The notes beneath the pieces were generated by a model. It worked only from the letters and a program-made list of their open reading frames with translations. It searched no databases and had not been told where the DNA came from. Positions 8,497 through 17,421 of a stretch of DNA of 64,000 nt are shown one piece after another. The stretch spans positions 124,466 through 188,465 of the forward strand of contig JWTM01000541.1 in assembly GCA_001749745.1 (NCBI GenBank), written 5' to 3'. The stretch comes from Candidatus Marispirochaeta associata. GTDB taxonomy: Bacteria; Spirochaetota; Spirochaetia; JC444; Marispirochaetaceae. Each line of letters starts with the position of its first letter. The stretch's first letter is position 1. The position numbers and the translations under genes are program-made.

Positions 8497-9591
8497 ATGA
8501 AGAGAATCCTAACCATTACCGCAGTCCTGATCGTTGCCGCGAGCACCCTGTTCGCCGCCGGTCAGACTGAAAAGCTCGATATCGGTCTGGCTATGCCCGA
8601 GACCCATGTAGAGCGCTGGCAGCGCGACGGCGCCGCCCTGCTCGAGGACGCCACCTCCGCCGGCTACAACGCCGAGGTAACCTACGGCGATGCCGACCAG
8701 AGCAAGCAGAACCAGCAGATCGACGACTTTATCACCAAGGGCGCTCAGCTTCTGATCGTCGGTTCCGTTAACGAGGGCGTCGTCTCCGTTATCTCCGACG
8801 CTGCTGAAGAGGGGATCATCACCATCGCCTACGACCGGCTGATCACCGGCTCCGACGACTACGACTACTACATCACCTTCGACAACTTCAAGGTCGGCCA
8901 GTTCCAGGGCCGCGCGATCGAAGAGGCCCTCGATCTTGCGAACGCCTCCTCCGCGGATCCCAAGATGGTAACCCTCTTCGCCGGTTCTCCCACCGACAAC
9001 AACGCCAACTTCTTCTTCGACGGCGCCATGTCCGTGCTGCGCCCCTACGTCGAGTCCGGCGTGGTCGAGCTGGTCGGACCCGCTCCTCTCCGCTCTTCGG
9101 ACGACGCCTTCACCCGGATCGCCACCGAGAACTGGCGCGCCGACCTGGCCAAGGCCCGCATGGAGAACCTGCTGAACAACGACGCCAAGGGTGTTACCCT
9201 CGACGCGGTTCTGGCTCCCAACGACACCTTGGCCCGGGCGATCATCGAAGCCCTCTCTACCGATGCGAAGTACAGCACCGTCGATACCCTTCCGGTCGTA
9301 ACCGGACAGGACGGCGAGATCGCTTCCATCCAGTTTATCCGCGACGGCAAGCAGTACATGACCGTCTTCAAGGACACCCGCAGCCTGGCCGCCGCCGCTA
9401 TCAAGCTGGCCGACGCTCTCTTGAAGGGCGAGACTCCCAATATCCAGGGCGCCCGTCTTGATGAGGAGAGCTACGACACCGGTAAGAAGGTGGTTAAGTC
9501 CTACCTGCTCGAGCCGGTTCTGGTAACCAAGGATAACTACGAAGAGATTATGATCGACAGCGGATACTACTCCGCCAGCGATCTCGACTAA
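8497..9591 (+). CDS. chvE: Periplasmic multiple-monosaccharide-binding protein, ChvE type
   Basis: Receptor of 364 aa for a sugar ABC importer. It has a cleavable signal peptide (cleavage near residues 20-21, in TLFAAGQ) and a mature type I binding fold. Residues AMPETHVERW, the DNF region after YYITF, GSPTDNNA and TGQDGE are characteristic of the ChvE/XylF group. The gene is preceded by AAGGAG and its codon use is strongly biased to C-ending codons, which suggests high expression. A terminator follows (9613-9642), and the ATPase and permease genes come next. By homology to ChvE-GguAB it may bind several aldoses such as galactose, glucose, arabinose or xylose; the exact ligand is not predictable here. 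Confidence 0.88.
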   Translation: MKRILTITAVLIVAASTLFAAGQTEKLDIGLAMPETHVERWQRDGAALLEDATSAGYNAEVTYGDADQSKQNQQIDDFITKGAQLLIVGSVNEGVVSVISDAAEEGIITIAYDRLITGSDDYDYYITFDNFKVGQFQGRAIEEALDLANASSADPKMVTLFAGSPTDNNANFFFDGAMSVLRPYVESGVVELVGPAPLRSSDDAFTRIATENWRADLAKARMENLLNNDAKGVTLDAVLAPNDTLARAIIEALSTDAKYSTVDTLPVVTGQDGEIASIQFIRDGKQYMTVFKDTRSLAAAAIKLADALLKGETPNIQGARLDEESYDTGKKVVKSYLLEPVLVTKDNYEEIMIDSGYYSASDLD

Positions 9592-9612
9592 GAGCATCTG
9601 AATCTGCGATTC

Positions 9613-9642
9613 GGCGGCGCCCGTTTTCGGGAGCCGCCTTTT
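9613..9642 (+). terminator. Intra-operon terminator after the sugar-binding protein gene
   Basis: An 11-bp stem with one mismatch (GGCGGCGCCCG / CGGGAGCCGCC), a TTTTC loop and a following TTTT lie between the receptor gene and the ATPase gene. Partial read-through would give more receptor than transporter, a common arrangement. Confidence 0.75.
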
Positions 9643-9674
9643 CGCATATTCCGCCGAAACGACGGAGCAGACGT

Positions 9675-11198
9675 GTGAGTGAATACATACTCGAAGTAGA
9701 GAACGTCACCAAGGATTTCCCCGGGGTCCGCGCCTTGGACGACGTCAGCTTTCAGGTCCGCCAGGGAGAGATTCACTGTCTCTGCGGCGAGAACGGCGCT
9801 GGAAAATCGACTCTGATGAAGGTCGTCAGCGGGGTCCATCCCAAGGGCGAATATCAGGGCCGGGTTATGATGCGCGGAGAAGAGATGCACTTTCGGAACG
9901 TCAAGGATTCCGAACGCAAGGGGCTGACCATCGTGCATCAGGAGTTGGCCTTGAGTCCCTACCTCTCCATCTACGAGAATATCTTTCTCGGTCATGCCAA
10001 GACCAAGATGGGGCTTATCAACTGGAATAAGATGCTTGCCGAGTCGGCGCCGCTATTGAAGCGGGTCGGGTTGAACGAGAAACCCGAAACCATCGTCAGC
10101 AGGATGGGAGTCGGCAAGCAGCAGCTGGTAGAGATCGCCCGGGCTCTCTCCAAACAGACCGAGCTTCTGATCCTGGACGAGCCCACCTCCTCCTTGAACG
10201 ACGACGAGAGCGAGAAGCTCCTGGATCTGATTCTGGAGTTGAAGAAGAGCGGCCTGACCTGCATCATGATCAGCCACAAGCTGGACGAGGTGCTGAAGGT
10301 GGCCGATTCGATAACCGTGCTGCGGGACGGCAAATCGATCCGCAGCTACGATGTGGCCAAGGAAGAGGTCACCAAGGCGATGATCATCAAGGACATGGTC
10401 GGCCGGGATATGACCCACCTCTATCCGCCGAAGACGCCCAAGATCGGGGAGGTTATCTTCGAGGTCAAGGATTGGAGCGTCTTTCATCCCGAATACCACA
10501 GCCTAAAGGTGGTCGACCGGGCCAGCTTCAACCTGCGCAAGGGGGAGATTCTCGCCTTCTGCGGCCCCATGGGGGCCGGTCGAACCGAGCTGATGATGAG
10601 TCTCTTCGGCAAATCCTACGGATCCGCCAGCGAGGGGGAGCTCTTTATCCGGGGCGAGAAGCATGAGTTCGAGACTCCCCAGCAGGCTATTGCCGAAGGA
10701 ATGGGCTATGTCTCCGAGGACAGGAAGGATCTGGGACTGATTCTGATCCAGGACGTGAAGACCAACATCTCCAATTCGAGCCTGAAGAAGCTCTCCCGGA
10801 TGGGCGTGGTCAACGGCTTCGAGGAGATCAAGGCTGCCGAGCGCTACAAGGAGTCCCTCAACATCAAGACCCCGACCATCCAGCAGTTGGTGCGGAACCT
10901 CTCCGGCGGAAATCAGCAGAAGGTGGTTTTGAGCCGCTGTCTCTTGGCCGACCCGGAGATCTTCATCGTCGACGAGCCCACCCGCGGAATCGACGTAGGC
11001 GCCAAGTACGAGATCTACACCATCCTGAACGAGCTCGCGGCCCAGGGAAAGAGCATCATCATGGTCTCCTCGGAGCTGCCCGAAGCGATCGGCATGGCCG
11101 ACCGGATCTATGTAATGAACGAAGGCAAGATCAAAGGCGTTCTTGACCGGGACGATGCGACCCAGGAAAAGATCATGCACATGGCCTTGGAAAATTGA
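9675..11198 (+). CDS. gguA: Sugar ABC transporter ATP-binding protein, two ATPase domains
   Basis: ATPase of 507 aa with two fused ABC domains, as in RbsA/XylG/GguA. Domain 1 has Walker A GENGAGKST (38-46) and Walker B LLILDEPTSSL. Domain 2 has the degenerate Walker A GPMGAGRTE, signature LSGGNQQKVVLSR and Walker B FIVDEPTRGID. A degenerate second site is normal for this family. The start is GTG at 9675 with GGAG 7 nt upstream. It powers uptake of the sugar delivered by the 8497 product through the 11215 permease at the inner membrane. Length and gene order best match the multiple monosaccharide (GguA/MmsA) group. Confidence 0.92.
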   Translation: MSEYILEVENVTKDFPGVRALDDVSFQVRQGEIHCLCGENGAGKSTLMKVVSGVHPKGEYQGRVMMRGEEMHFRNVKDSERKGLTIVHQELALSPYLSIYENIFLGHAKTKMGLINWNKMLAESAPLLKRVGLNEKPETIVSRMGVGKQQLVEIARALSKQTELLILDEPTSSLNDDESEKLLDLILELKKSGLTCIMISHKLDEVLKVADSITVLRDGKSIRSYDVAKEEVTKAMIIKDMVGRDMTHLYPPKTPKIGEVIFEVKDWSVFHPEYHSLKVVDRASFNLRKGEILAFCGPMGAGRTELMMSLFGKSYGSASEGELFIRGEKHEFETPQQAIAEGMGYVSEDRKDLGLILIQDVKTNISNSSLKKLSRMGVVNGFEEIKAAERYKESLNIKTPTIQQLVRNLSGGNQQKVVLSRCLLADPEIFIVDEPTRGIDVGAKYEIYTILNELAAQGKSIIMVSSELPEAIGMADRIYVMNEGKIKGVLDRDDATQEKIMHMALEN

Positions 11199-11214
11199 TA
11201 GCAGGAGTTTATTG

Positions 11215-12411
11215 ATGACGAAAGGACTACAACAGGCCAACCAGGTAACCTTCTGGCAATTGGCCAAGGACAACATCCGAAACTACTCGATGTTTATTAT
11301 GCTGGGGCTCATTTTCCTGGTCTTCGCCGTACTGACCGGGGGGGTGAACTTTACCTCCAGGAACATCACCAACATCTTCATTCAGAACAGCTACATTCTG
11401 ATTTTGGCGGTGGGAATGGTGCTGGTTATCATCATCGGCAATATCGACCTCTCGGTCGGTTCCCTCTGCGCCTTTACCGGCGCCATCAGCGCGATGATCT
11501 ACAACGCCGGCGTCCCGATCCTGCCTACGATTCTGCTCTCCATGGTTGTGGGGGGGATGGTCGGTATCTGGCAGGGTTTCTGGATCGCCTACATGCGCAT
11601 CCCGGCCTTTATCGTTACCCTGGCGGGAATGCTTCTCTTCCGGGGGCTGACCTACATCATCACCAATGTTACCCCCGTATCCCTCAGGGACGACGGCTTT
11701 AAACGGATTACCTCCGGCTCGATTACCGTTGAATCCATGGAGATCGGCGGGCTGCATACCCTGGCGCTGATCGTCGGGGCGGTGCTGATCCTGCTCTTTA
11801 TCTTCTCCAGCTTCCGGGCCCGCAGGGCCAAGCTGAGCCACGGCTTCAATGTGCTGCCCATGCGCTACTTCATGCTGCGTCTGCTCTTCATCATCGCCCT
11901 GATAGCGCTCCTCTCCTACAAGTTCGCCGACTACCGGGGCATTCCGATGATCGCGGTGGTAATGGGGATTGTGGTGGCGATCTTCGTCTTTATTACCAAA
12001 AACACTGTAATCGGCCGCTACATCTATGCCGTCGGCGGCAACGCCCGTTCGGCCAAGCTCTCGGGTATCAACTCCGAACAGGTCATCTTCGTGGTCCATG
12101 TGATTATGGGCGCCCTCACCGGCCTCTCGGGGCTCGTCTTCACCGGCTATATGAACTCGGCCCTGCCCCAGGCGGGACAGCTCTTCGAGCTGGATGCGAT
12201 CGCGGCCTGTTTTATCGGCGGCGCCTCGGCCTCGGGCGGTATCGGTACCATCGTGGGGGCCATTACCGGCGGTCTCGTCATGGGCGTGATCAACAACGGT
12301 ATGTCCCTGATGAACATCGGCGCCGACTGGCAGTACGTCGTCAAGGCGATGGTTCTGCTCTTGGCCGTCTTCTACGACATCTATACCCGGCGGAAATCCG
12401 GACTCGGCTAA
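11215..12411 (+). CDS. gguB: Sugar ABC transporter permease
   Basis: Inner-membrane permease of 398 aa in the RbsC/XylH/GguB family, with about ten membrane segments. Signature stretches include IGNIDLSVGS, AYMRIPAFIVTLAGM and the ACFIGGASASGGIGTI region in the C-terminal half. The start at 11215 has AGGAG 9 nt upstream; an upstream in-frame extension to 11143 encodes non-membrane sequence overlapping the ATPase gene and is unlikely. The size of 398 aa matches GguB rather than the shorter RbsC. A strong terminator closes the operon. Confidence 0.92.
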   Translation: MTKGLQQANQVTFWQLAKDNIRNYSMFIMLGLIFLVFAVLTGGVNFTSRNITNIFIQNSYILILAVGMVLVIIIGNIDLSVGSLCAFTGAISAMIYNAGVPILPTILLSMVVGGMVGIWQGFWIAYMRIPAFIVTLAGMLLFRGLTYIITNVTPVSLRDDGFKRITSGSITVESMEIGGLHTLALIVGAVLILLFIFSSFRARRAKLSHGFNVLPMRYFMLRLLFIIALIALLSYKFADYRGIPMIAVVMGIVVAIFVFITKNTVIGRYIYAVGGNARSAKLSGINSEQVIFVVHVIMGALTGLSGLVFTGYMNSALPQAGQLFELDAIAACFIGGASASGGIGTIVGAITGGLVMGVINNGMSLMNIGADWQYVVKAMVLLLAVFYDIYTRRKSGLG

Positions 12412-12433
12412 GCCGCTTCACTTCGCATTCTAC

Positions 12434-12459
12434 GCCCCGCCTCCCCGGCGGGGGTTTTT
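12434..12459 (+). terminator. Terminator of the sugar transporter operon
   Basis: A CCCCGCC stem (12435-12441) pairs with GGCGGGG (12447-12453), followed by GTTTTTATT. It lies 23 bp after the permease stop. Confidence 0.85.
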
Positions 12460-12532
12460 ATTGGTCCACATAATTTGTTCATATCTTTTTATTATGATTC
12501 ATATAGTAACCAATACGCGCTAGGAGGCGATT

Positions 12533-12781
12533 ATGTTTCGATACGGCGGCGGAGGATTCTGCAACGGCTGGATGTTCGGCAATACACCATACGGAGGTAC
12601 GATAATGATGGGCATTGGACTTATTCTGCTACTGGTTTTGGGTTTCTTTATCTACAAGTATGCATCGTCCGGGAAGATCGGCTCGGGAGAGTCGGCGCTG
12701 GATATTCTGCAGAAACGGTATGTAAACGGCGAGATCAGTAAAGAGGAGTACGAGGAGAAGAAGAAGATTCTTAAAGGATAG
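12533..12781 (+). CDS. Small membrane protein with a SHOCT-like C-terminus
   Basis: Protein of 82 aa: a Gly/Phe-rich N-terminus, one membrane segment (about 25-45) and a C-terminal ALDILQKRYVNGEISKEEYEE stretch that matches the SHOCT short-domain pattern. The ATG is preceded by AGGAGG. SHOCT proteins are often small membrane proteins of uncertain role in oligomerisation. It is flanked by a terminator upstream and a convergent gene downstream, so it is probably monocistronic. Confidence 0.85.
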   Translation: MFRYGGGGFCNGWMFGNTPYGGTIMMGIGLILLLVLGFFIYKYASSGKIGSGESALDILQKRYVNGEISKEEYEEKKKILKG

Positions 12782-12802
12782 ATATCGTCTTTGAAGAGGA
12801 GC

Positions 12803-14614
12803 CTAGAGCCCGAAGAGTTCGAGGCGGTACTCCTCCCGCAGCTGCTGAAACATCGGCGGATTGGCGAGGCGGTGTATCTCCCGTCCTGTTTCGATGATCT
12901 TCTCCCGCAGTTTCGTCTCCCGTTTCATCAGGGAGGTGGTCTCATGATCGAGAAAGAGGATCTCTAGCAAGAGGAGCAGTGAGATGGTGAGGTGCAGCGC
13001 CTTGGCTACGGTCTTTCCGGCGAAGGGCCGCGGCGTAGCGAGGACGCTGGCCTCGAAGGGCAGAAAAAAGCCGCCCTTGCGGATCATGAGGGCATCGATC
13101 GGCGGAAAGCTTGAACTCTCCTCCTCGGTGCGCATACGAACACGCAGGACCTCGATCAGTCGATTCAGGATGGATCGGGACGAGGAGATGATGATACTGA
13201 TCTTCTGAATGATGGCCGCCTCGTTGGGAATCGACCCGCGCCGCGACTGCTTTAGCTGAATGAAACGCTCCCGGGAGAAGGTGGGCATGATTTCCAAGAG
13301 CTTCTCGAGGGCGTCCCGGGCGTTCTCGATTCGAGAGAACTCGGCCAGGAAGGCCTGCTCGGTAAAGAGCTTGAAGTTCTTTTTTTCCCGACTCCGTATC
13401 GGTTTGATCAAGAGCTCCTGAACCGGGCCGAGCAGAAGTTCGCAGGCCCGTTTCGAGAAGCGGGAGATATTGTCGACGCTGCGGGAATAGTCCCCCTTGC
13501 CGAGAGCGGCATCCCACAGGCCGGCCAGCACCGAGAGATCCGGCCCGCCCTGTTGATTTGTGGGCAGATAGTTCGTCTTGCGGCACACCTCGTCGTAATA
13601 GCGGGTCAGGGGTTCAATCTCCTGCTCAAGCTCCCATATCCGCCGGCGAATATCTTTGTAGAGTTCCGGGGCGCACTCCCAGTCGCTCCCGCTGATAACC
13701 GCCGCATGATCGGGAATGATCAGGTCGCTGAAGGTGAGATAGCGTCTGGCGTAAACCATATTCGCCCCCAGGATGAAATTGGGGAATGAGGGCAGGGAGT
13801 ACTCCTGTTGCAGGATAAGGGCCAGGTGGTGCTCGATCTTGGGCGCCTTCTCATGCAGATGGGGCATATGGGTATAGGCATCCTTGATTGCGGCATAGAC
13901 AATATCCGCATGGTCTGGTATGGCCCGGAACGAGAGATAGAGGTACTCCAGCTTTTTTATTTTCTCGATTACATCCCGTTTGCGGAAATCGATATGCGCG
14001 AAATTGGTGGAGATCAGTTCCTCGGTCAGGAGATAGAGCAGGTTCAGGCTGTTATAGCTCTGCTTGGTTAAAAACTGCCATCCGTGCTGCAGGATAAGCC
14101 GTAATCCGGGCAGCAAGTGGATGGCGCAAGGTTTTTGCACCCGGGAGATCAGAAAATCCTGCAGGTTCGGATTGAACCGGAAGCCGGAGAAGAGGAATCC
14201 CCCGCCGAAGATGTGGCTTTGGCGGCCGAACTGTCGAATCTTTGTGTGTTCATGGAGGAGGTAGTCCCACAAACCGGTTTTCCGGATTATCCGTTTTATC
14301 TTCTTCCGAGCGCGTCGGATATCGTCGAAGTATGGGGTTTGGACCGTAGATTCGTCGAACTCGGCCTGACCGGGGGAAGCTGTGCGATGAGGGGCCAGAT
14401 CGCGCCGGCTCAAGTACTCTTGGGACTGTTCCGCTTTGTCCAGGGCCTCTATCTGTCGTATCTTCTCGTCAATCGAAAGAGATTGCTGGAGGATCTCCTC
14501 AATCTTGTGGGTCGCCTGGGGATCACGCTTTTTCTGAAGGAGTTCGCCGAGCCTGACCTGATGGCTGCTCTCTACATCGGGTGTTTGATTTATTTCGGAC
14601 TCGGCATCTTTCAT
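12803..14614 (-). CDS. Large conserved-looking protein of unknown function, 603 aa
   Basis: I do not recognise a family with confidence; a spirochaete-restricted family is plausible. The first 85 residues are charged and probably disordered. The rest is mostly helical, with a FGGGFLFSGFRFNP segment near 138-150 and a hydrophobic LHLTISLLLLLEILFL stretch near 542-560. Charged heptad-like helices flank that stretch. No signal peptide, nucleotide-binding motif or catalytic signature is visible. AAGG lies 7 nt before the ATG. It is convergent with the SHOCT gene and divergent from the molybdopterin-fold gene at 14719. It is likely a cytoplasmic or peripheral membrane protein. Confidence 0.7.
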   Translation of the reverse strand: MKDAESEINQTPDVESSHQVRLGELLQKKRDPQATHKIEEILQQSLSIDEKIRQIEALDKAEQSQEYLSRRDLAPHRTASPGQAEFDESTVQTPYFDDIRRARKKIKRIIRKTGLWDYLLHEHTKIRQFGRQSHIFGGGFLFSGFRFNPNLQDFLISRVQKPCAIHLLPGLRLILQHGWQFLTKQSYNSLNLLYLLTEELISTNFAHIDFRKRDVIEKIKKLEYLYLSFRAIPDHADIVYAAIKDAYTHMPHLHEKAPKIEHHLALILQQEYSLPSFPNFILGANMVYARRYLTFSDLIIPDHAAVISGSDWECAPELYKDIRRRIWELEQEIEPLTRYYDEVCRKTNYLPTNQQGGPDLSVLAGLWDAALGKGDYSRSVDNISRFSKRACELLLGPVQELLIKPIRSREKKNFKLFTEQAFLAEFSRIENARDALEKLLEIMPTFSRERFIQLKQSRRGSIPNEAAIIQKISIIISSSRSILNRLIEVLRVRMRTEEESSSFPPIDALMIRKGGFFLPFEASVLATPRPFAGKTVAKALHLTISLLLLLEILFLDHETTSLMKRETKLREKIIETGREIHRLANPPMFQQLREEYRLELFGL

Positions 14615-14718
14615 GGTAAATCCTTAGGGGCTAGTATACGGTGAATTATTACGGTCGTCTATAAAGATTCGGCCTATCGGTTTTTATCTGCGTTAAGTAT
14701 TATAGCTTGGGGGATACG

Positions 14719-15327
14719 ATGAAGAGAGTATTTTTGCTGATTGGAATGGTTCTTTTATTGAGTCCCGGGATATATGCGGGCGGAGAGAAGGAGGCCCCCG
14801 CTGCGGAGGAGCCGGAGGAGCAGACCACATCGCTCTGGAGTGAGGAAGAAAAGACCGATCCGAATACTCTGGAGTTCGGCGATCTCTTCGGTGGGCTCCA
14901 TTTCACCGGCGATCCGGTCGACCTGGATGAGGAGAGTTATAGGCTGAGCGTTACCGGAAAGGTCGATACCCCGCTCTCCCTCACATTGGCCGAGGTGAAG
15001 GCCCTCGGTTCCGACGATCGGCAGGTGAAGCTGGTCTGCCCGGGCTTCTTTACCGACGACGGAGTCTGGAACGGGGTTCTGGTCAGGCGCATTCTTGAAG
15101 AGGCGGGGATTCAAGCAGACGCGGAGACGGTAATCTTCGCCGTCCCCGACGAGAGTTACCGCACCCGCTTTCCGGTGGACCGTGCTTTGGAGGAGGATTT
15201 CCTGATTGCCTGGGGCTTCGAGGGCGAGGTTCTCCACCGGGTACACGGCTTTCCCTTGCGTCTAGTGGCGGGAAATACCGAAGGCAGCAACTGGGTCAAG
15301 TGGCTGCAGATTATCCGGGTCGAGTAG
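14719..15327 (+). CDS. Secreted molybdopterin-binding-fold protein (sulfite-oxidase-like domain)
   Basis: Protein of 202 aa with a signal peptide (1-21, cleavage near IYA-GG), an acidic linker, and a single oxidoreductase molybdopterin-binding domain (about 65-200). The sequence LVCPGFFTDDGVWNGV places Cys where the family's molybdenum-ligating Cys lies, and HGFPLRLV near the end is also typical. No dimerisation or haem domain is present and no molybdenum-cofactor gene is nearby. Some short members of this fold may not bind the cofactor. The start at 14719 follows GGGGG; a TTG at 14707 is less likely. Export without a twin-arginine motif is odd for a cofactor protein. Confidence 0.75.
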   Translation: MKRVFLLIGMVLLLSPGIYAGGEKEAPAAEEPEEQTTSLWSEEEKTDPNTLEFGDLFGGLHFTGDPVDLDEESYRLSVTGKVDTPLSLTLAEVKALGSDDRQVKLVCPGFFTDDGVWNGVLVRRILEEAGIQADAETVIFAVPDESYRTRFPVDRALEEDFLIAWGFEGEVLHRVHGFPLRLVAGNTEGSNWVKWLQIIRVE

Positions 15328-15337
15328 ACAAGCTTCG

Positions 15338-15829
15338 CTATCGCCAGAGTTCGCCGAGGCTCTCTCCCGTGGTCGGATCCTGATTCGGGATGGGAACCGC
15401 GGCGGACCGATCGACGGCCGCTTCATACTCATCGGGATCTCCCCGCAACAGATCCACATCGGCGCCGGCGAGGTAAGCGCCCACACAGCGAAATCCGTCC
15501 CCCTGTCGGATGTTTAGGTGTGCGACCCCCGCCGGTAGCAGCACTGCGTCGCCGGCCCGGACGGTAAGGGTCGGCCCCTCCGGGCCGCCCAGCTGCAGCT
15601 CCGCCCAGCCTGAGTAGAAGCCGAGGGTCTCGTGAGCGGTGGAGTGGAAGTGCTGATAGGTAAAGACCCCGTTCCGCCACTGCTGAGGCCAGCCCTTGGC
15701 GGCGAAAAGCCGCTCGAAGGCCTCGGGAGTCGCTTCCTGTTCCGAAAAAACCTGCCGATAGAGCAAGACCGGATAATCGCTGTTGGGGAAGGGAAATTGG
15801 GCCGGTATAGTTAAGGTTTCTACGGTCAT
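15338..15829 (-). CDS. Cupin-fold protein, YjlB-like
   Basis: Cytoplasmic protein of 163 aa with a cupin beta-barrel. HFHSTAHETLGFYSG supplies the first metal-binding His cluster and PAGVAHLNIR the second. The start at 15829 has GGGAGG 7 nt upstream and its ATG overlaps the stop of the upstream reductase gene (ATGA), so the two are co-translated. Cupins of this group are of unassigned enzymatic function; pairing with an NmrA-type reductase suggests a small-molecule oxidation or detoxification role, which is inference. Confidence 0.82.
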   Translation of the reverse strand: MTVETLTIPAQFPFPNSDYPVLLYRQVFSEQEATPEAFERLFAAKGWPQQWRNGVFTYQHFHSTAHETLGFYSGWAELQLGGPEGPTLTVRAGDAVLLPAGVAHLNIRQGDGFRCVGAYLAGADVDLLRGDPDEYEAAVDRSAAVPIPNQDPTTGESLGELWR

Positions 15830-16683
15830 CCTGCCTCCCGGCACATTCGCCGCAGATAATCCTCGGTTTGTTCCGGGGCGGTCCCGCACAACTCTTCAAT
15901 ATGGGTGGTCACGGTCGCGAATTCCCCCGCCTCTGCGGCCCGGTAGAGGCTGTTTAAAATTGAGGCCGGTTCGTCTCCGCAGTAGGCGGCGAATTCCTCT
16001 TCGCTCACGCTGCGAAATTCAATTGCCGTTTCTGCCGCCGCCGAGACGGCCGCGGCGAGCTCCGGCATCGACACCGACTCCGGACCTGTCAGGTCGTAGG
16101 TCTTCCCGTTGTGCCCCGAACCGAGCAGTACGGTCGCCGTGGCTTTGGCCAGATCATCTCGGGTGACATAGGCGATACGGGCCTCCTTCATCGGGTAAGG
16201 AAGGAATCCGAGGCGCTTCAGTCCGGGGATCCAGTCGGCGATCGGATCCAGATAAAGGTTGTTACGCAGGATGGTCCACTCCATGGATGAGAGCTGCAGC
16301 TTCGATTCGGCGTAGAGCAGAAAAGGATTGATCAGGAAGCGCGAGTCGATCCGCGTGGACGAGAGGCTCGAGAAGCTGATGCGGCCGACTCCCGCCGCCT
16401 CGGCCGCTTCGACGGCGTTGGCATGCTGCTGAATACGCGGTTCCGGGGCTGCGGTGCTCGGGATAAGATGCACGCGATCACATTCCCGAAAGGCGGACTC
16501 CAGGGATGCAGGGGCGTCGTAGTCGGCTCGTCTTACGAGGATCCCCTCCTTGGCATAGTCCATCACCTTTTCCGGCGTACGCACGCTCAAGACCAGATCC
16601 TGGGGCGGCAGGCCCCGGTTCAATAATTCCGCTACTATTTTTCGGCCCAGGGCGCCGGAAGCGCCGAGGATGTTTATTTTCAT
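15826..16683 (-). CDS. NmrA-family NAD(P)-binding oxidoreductase
   Basis: Rossmann-fold protein of 285 aa. The N-terminus MKINILGASGALGRKIV has the GxxGxxG dinucleotide motif; residues 35-120 resemble the NmrA/quinone-reductase-2 group of atypical SDR proteins. It lacks the YxxxK catalytic pair of classical SDRs as far as I can see. The start at 16683 has AGGAG 8 nt upstream; the longer frame to 16743 is not supported. It forms an operon with the cupin gene. Its promoter region faces a lipoprotein gene and contains a GTCCCA…TGGGAC inverted repeat. Confidence 0.85.
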   Translation of the reverse strand: MKINILGASGALGRKIVAELLNRGLPPQDLVLSVRTPEKVMDYAKEGILVRRADYDAPASLESAFRECDRVHLIPSTAAPEPRIQQHANAVEAAEAAGVGRISFSSLSSTRIDSRFLINPFLLYAESKLQLSSMEWTILRNNLYLDPIADWIPGLKRLGFLPYPMKEARIAYVTRDDLAKATATVLLGSGHNGKTYDLTGPESVSMPELAAAVSAAAETAIEFRSVSEEEFAAYCGDEPASILNSLYRAAEAGEFATVTTHIEELCGTAPEQTEDYLRRMCREAG

Positions 16684-16736
16684 TCGCCAAACTCCTAATT
16701 CATTTTTCTCAATGCATAAAGTGTAGCATATATCAT

Positions 16737-16758
16737 GTCCCATTTTTCATTCTGGGAC
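16737..16758. promoter_or_regulatory. Inverted repeat in the divergent promoter region
   Basis: GTCCCA (16737-16742) and TGGGAC (16753-16758) form a perfect 6-bp inverted repeat around an AT-rich centre, between the reductase gene and the lipoprotein gene at 16806. It is a candidate operator. Confidence 0.35.
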
Positions 16759-16805
16759 GACTCCTGATGCATGCTGCTATAGGATTCAGGTACGGGGGTG
16801 CGCCT

Positions 16806-17384
16806 ATGTCTATACATTTATTCCGTACGAATGCTGTGCGTATGCTTACTCTGGTTCTCATTATTATCATCTTGCTTTGCGGGTGCGGTTCCGGCGGTGC
16901 CGGTAGCGGCGGGTATTTTGTCTCCTTTACTCTCGATGGGACAGACTATGTCTTGAGCCGGGGGTATATCGACCATGATACTCTCGATGATGGAGCTCAA
17001 GGAAGCATAGAATCCGGTTCGGGACGTATTGAGATTGCTGCAGCGGGAGATTTGGTCACCGATACGTTCAACGACGGGCCCGCTCTCTACTTGAGGATAG
17101 AGGGAACGGTTCCGGGTGATTATCAATTTGATGCCGCCGATAGCGAGGGTACTTTTTCGTTCAAGTCCGACGATCCAATCTACTATCGGGATGTCAACGG
17201 AGAGAATAAGTTTAGTCTTACGCTCTCCTCGGTCGCTTCGGAAGTCGGGGGAGTTATAAGCGGCACCTTTAGCGGAAGTGTATACACCGGTCCCGTAGGA
17301 TCCGAGGTCGAAAAGATTTTGAGCAACGGCTATTTTTTTGTGGAACGCATCGCCGACGACACTATTTCGGCACCCTTCAATTAG
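16806..17384 (+). CDS. Small lipoprotein of unknown function
   Basis: Protein of 192 aa. A hydrophobic signal segment ends in a lipobox-like IILLCGC at about residue 25, so lipidation and membrane anchoring are likely. The mature part is rich in Gly, Ser, Asp and aromatic residues with alternating beta-strand character and ends …DTISAPFN. No domain is recognised. The start at 16806 follows GGGGGTG; the longer open frame upstream overlaps the divergent gene and has no merit. Possible roles include binding at the cell surface, but nothing in the sequence specifies one. Confidence 0.75.
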   Translation: MSIHLFRTNAVRMLTLVLIIIILLCGCGSGGAGSGGYFVSFTLDGTDYVLSRGYIDHDTLDDGAQGSIESGSGRIEIAAAGDLVTDTFNDGPALYLRIEGTVPGDYQFDAADSEGTFSFKSDDPIYYRDVNGENKFSLTLSSVASEVGGVISGTFSGSVYTGPVGSEVEKILSNGYFFVERIADDTISAPFN

Positions 17385-17409
17385 GCTGGCGTCCTGACGC
17401 CGGGCGGGC

Positions 17410-17415
17410 TATACT
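17410..17415 (+). promoter_or_regulatory. -10 box immediately upstream of a GTG start
   Basis: TATACT ends 6 nt before the GTG start at 17422, which has no Shine-Dalgarno sequence. The expected transcription start falls on or beside the start codon. The -35 region (TGGCGT at 17387-17392) is poor. Confidence 0.45.
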
Positions 17416-17421
17416 CAGTAT

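Noticed and set aside
8509..9597. Long minus-strand ORF opposite the ChvE-like gene
   Set aside because: It is antisense to a gene with strong C-ending codon bias, which by itself opens the opposite frame. No domain is visible.
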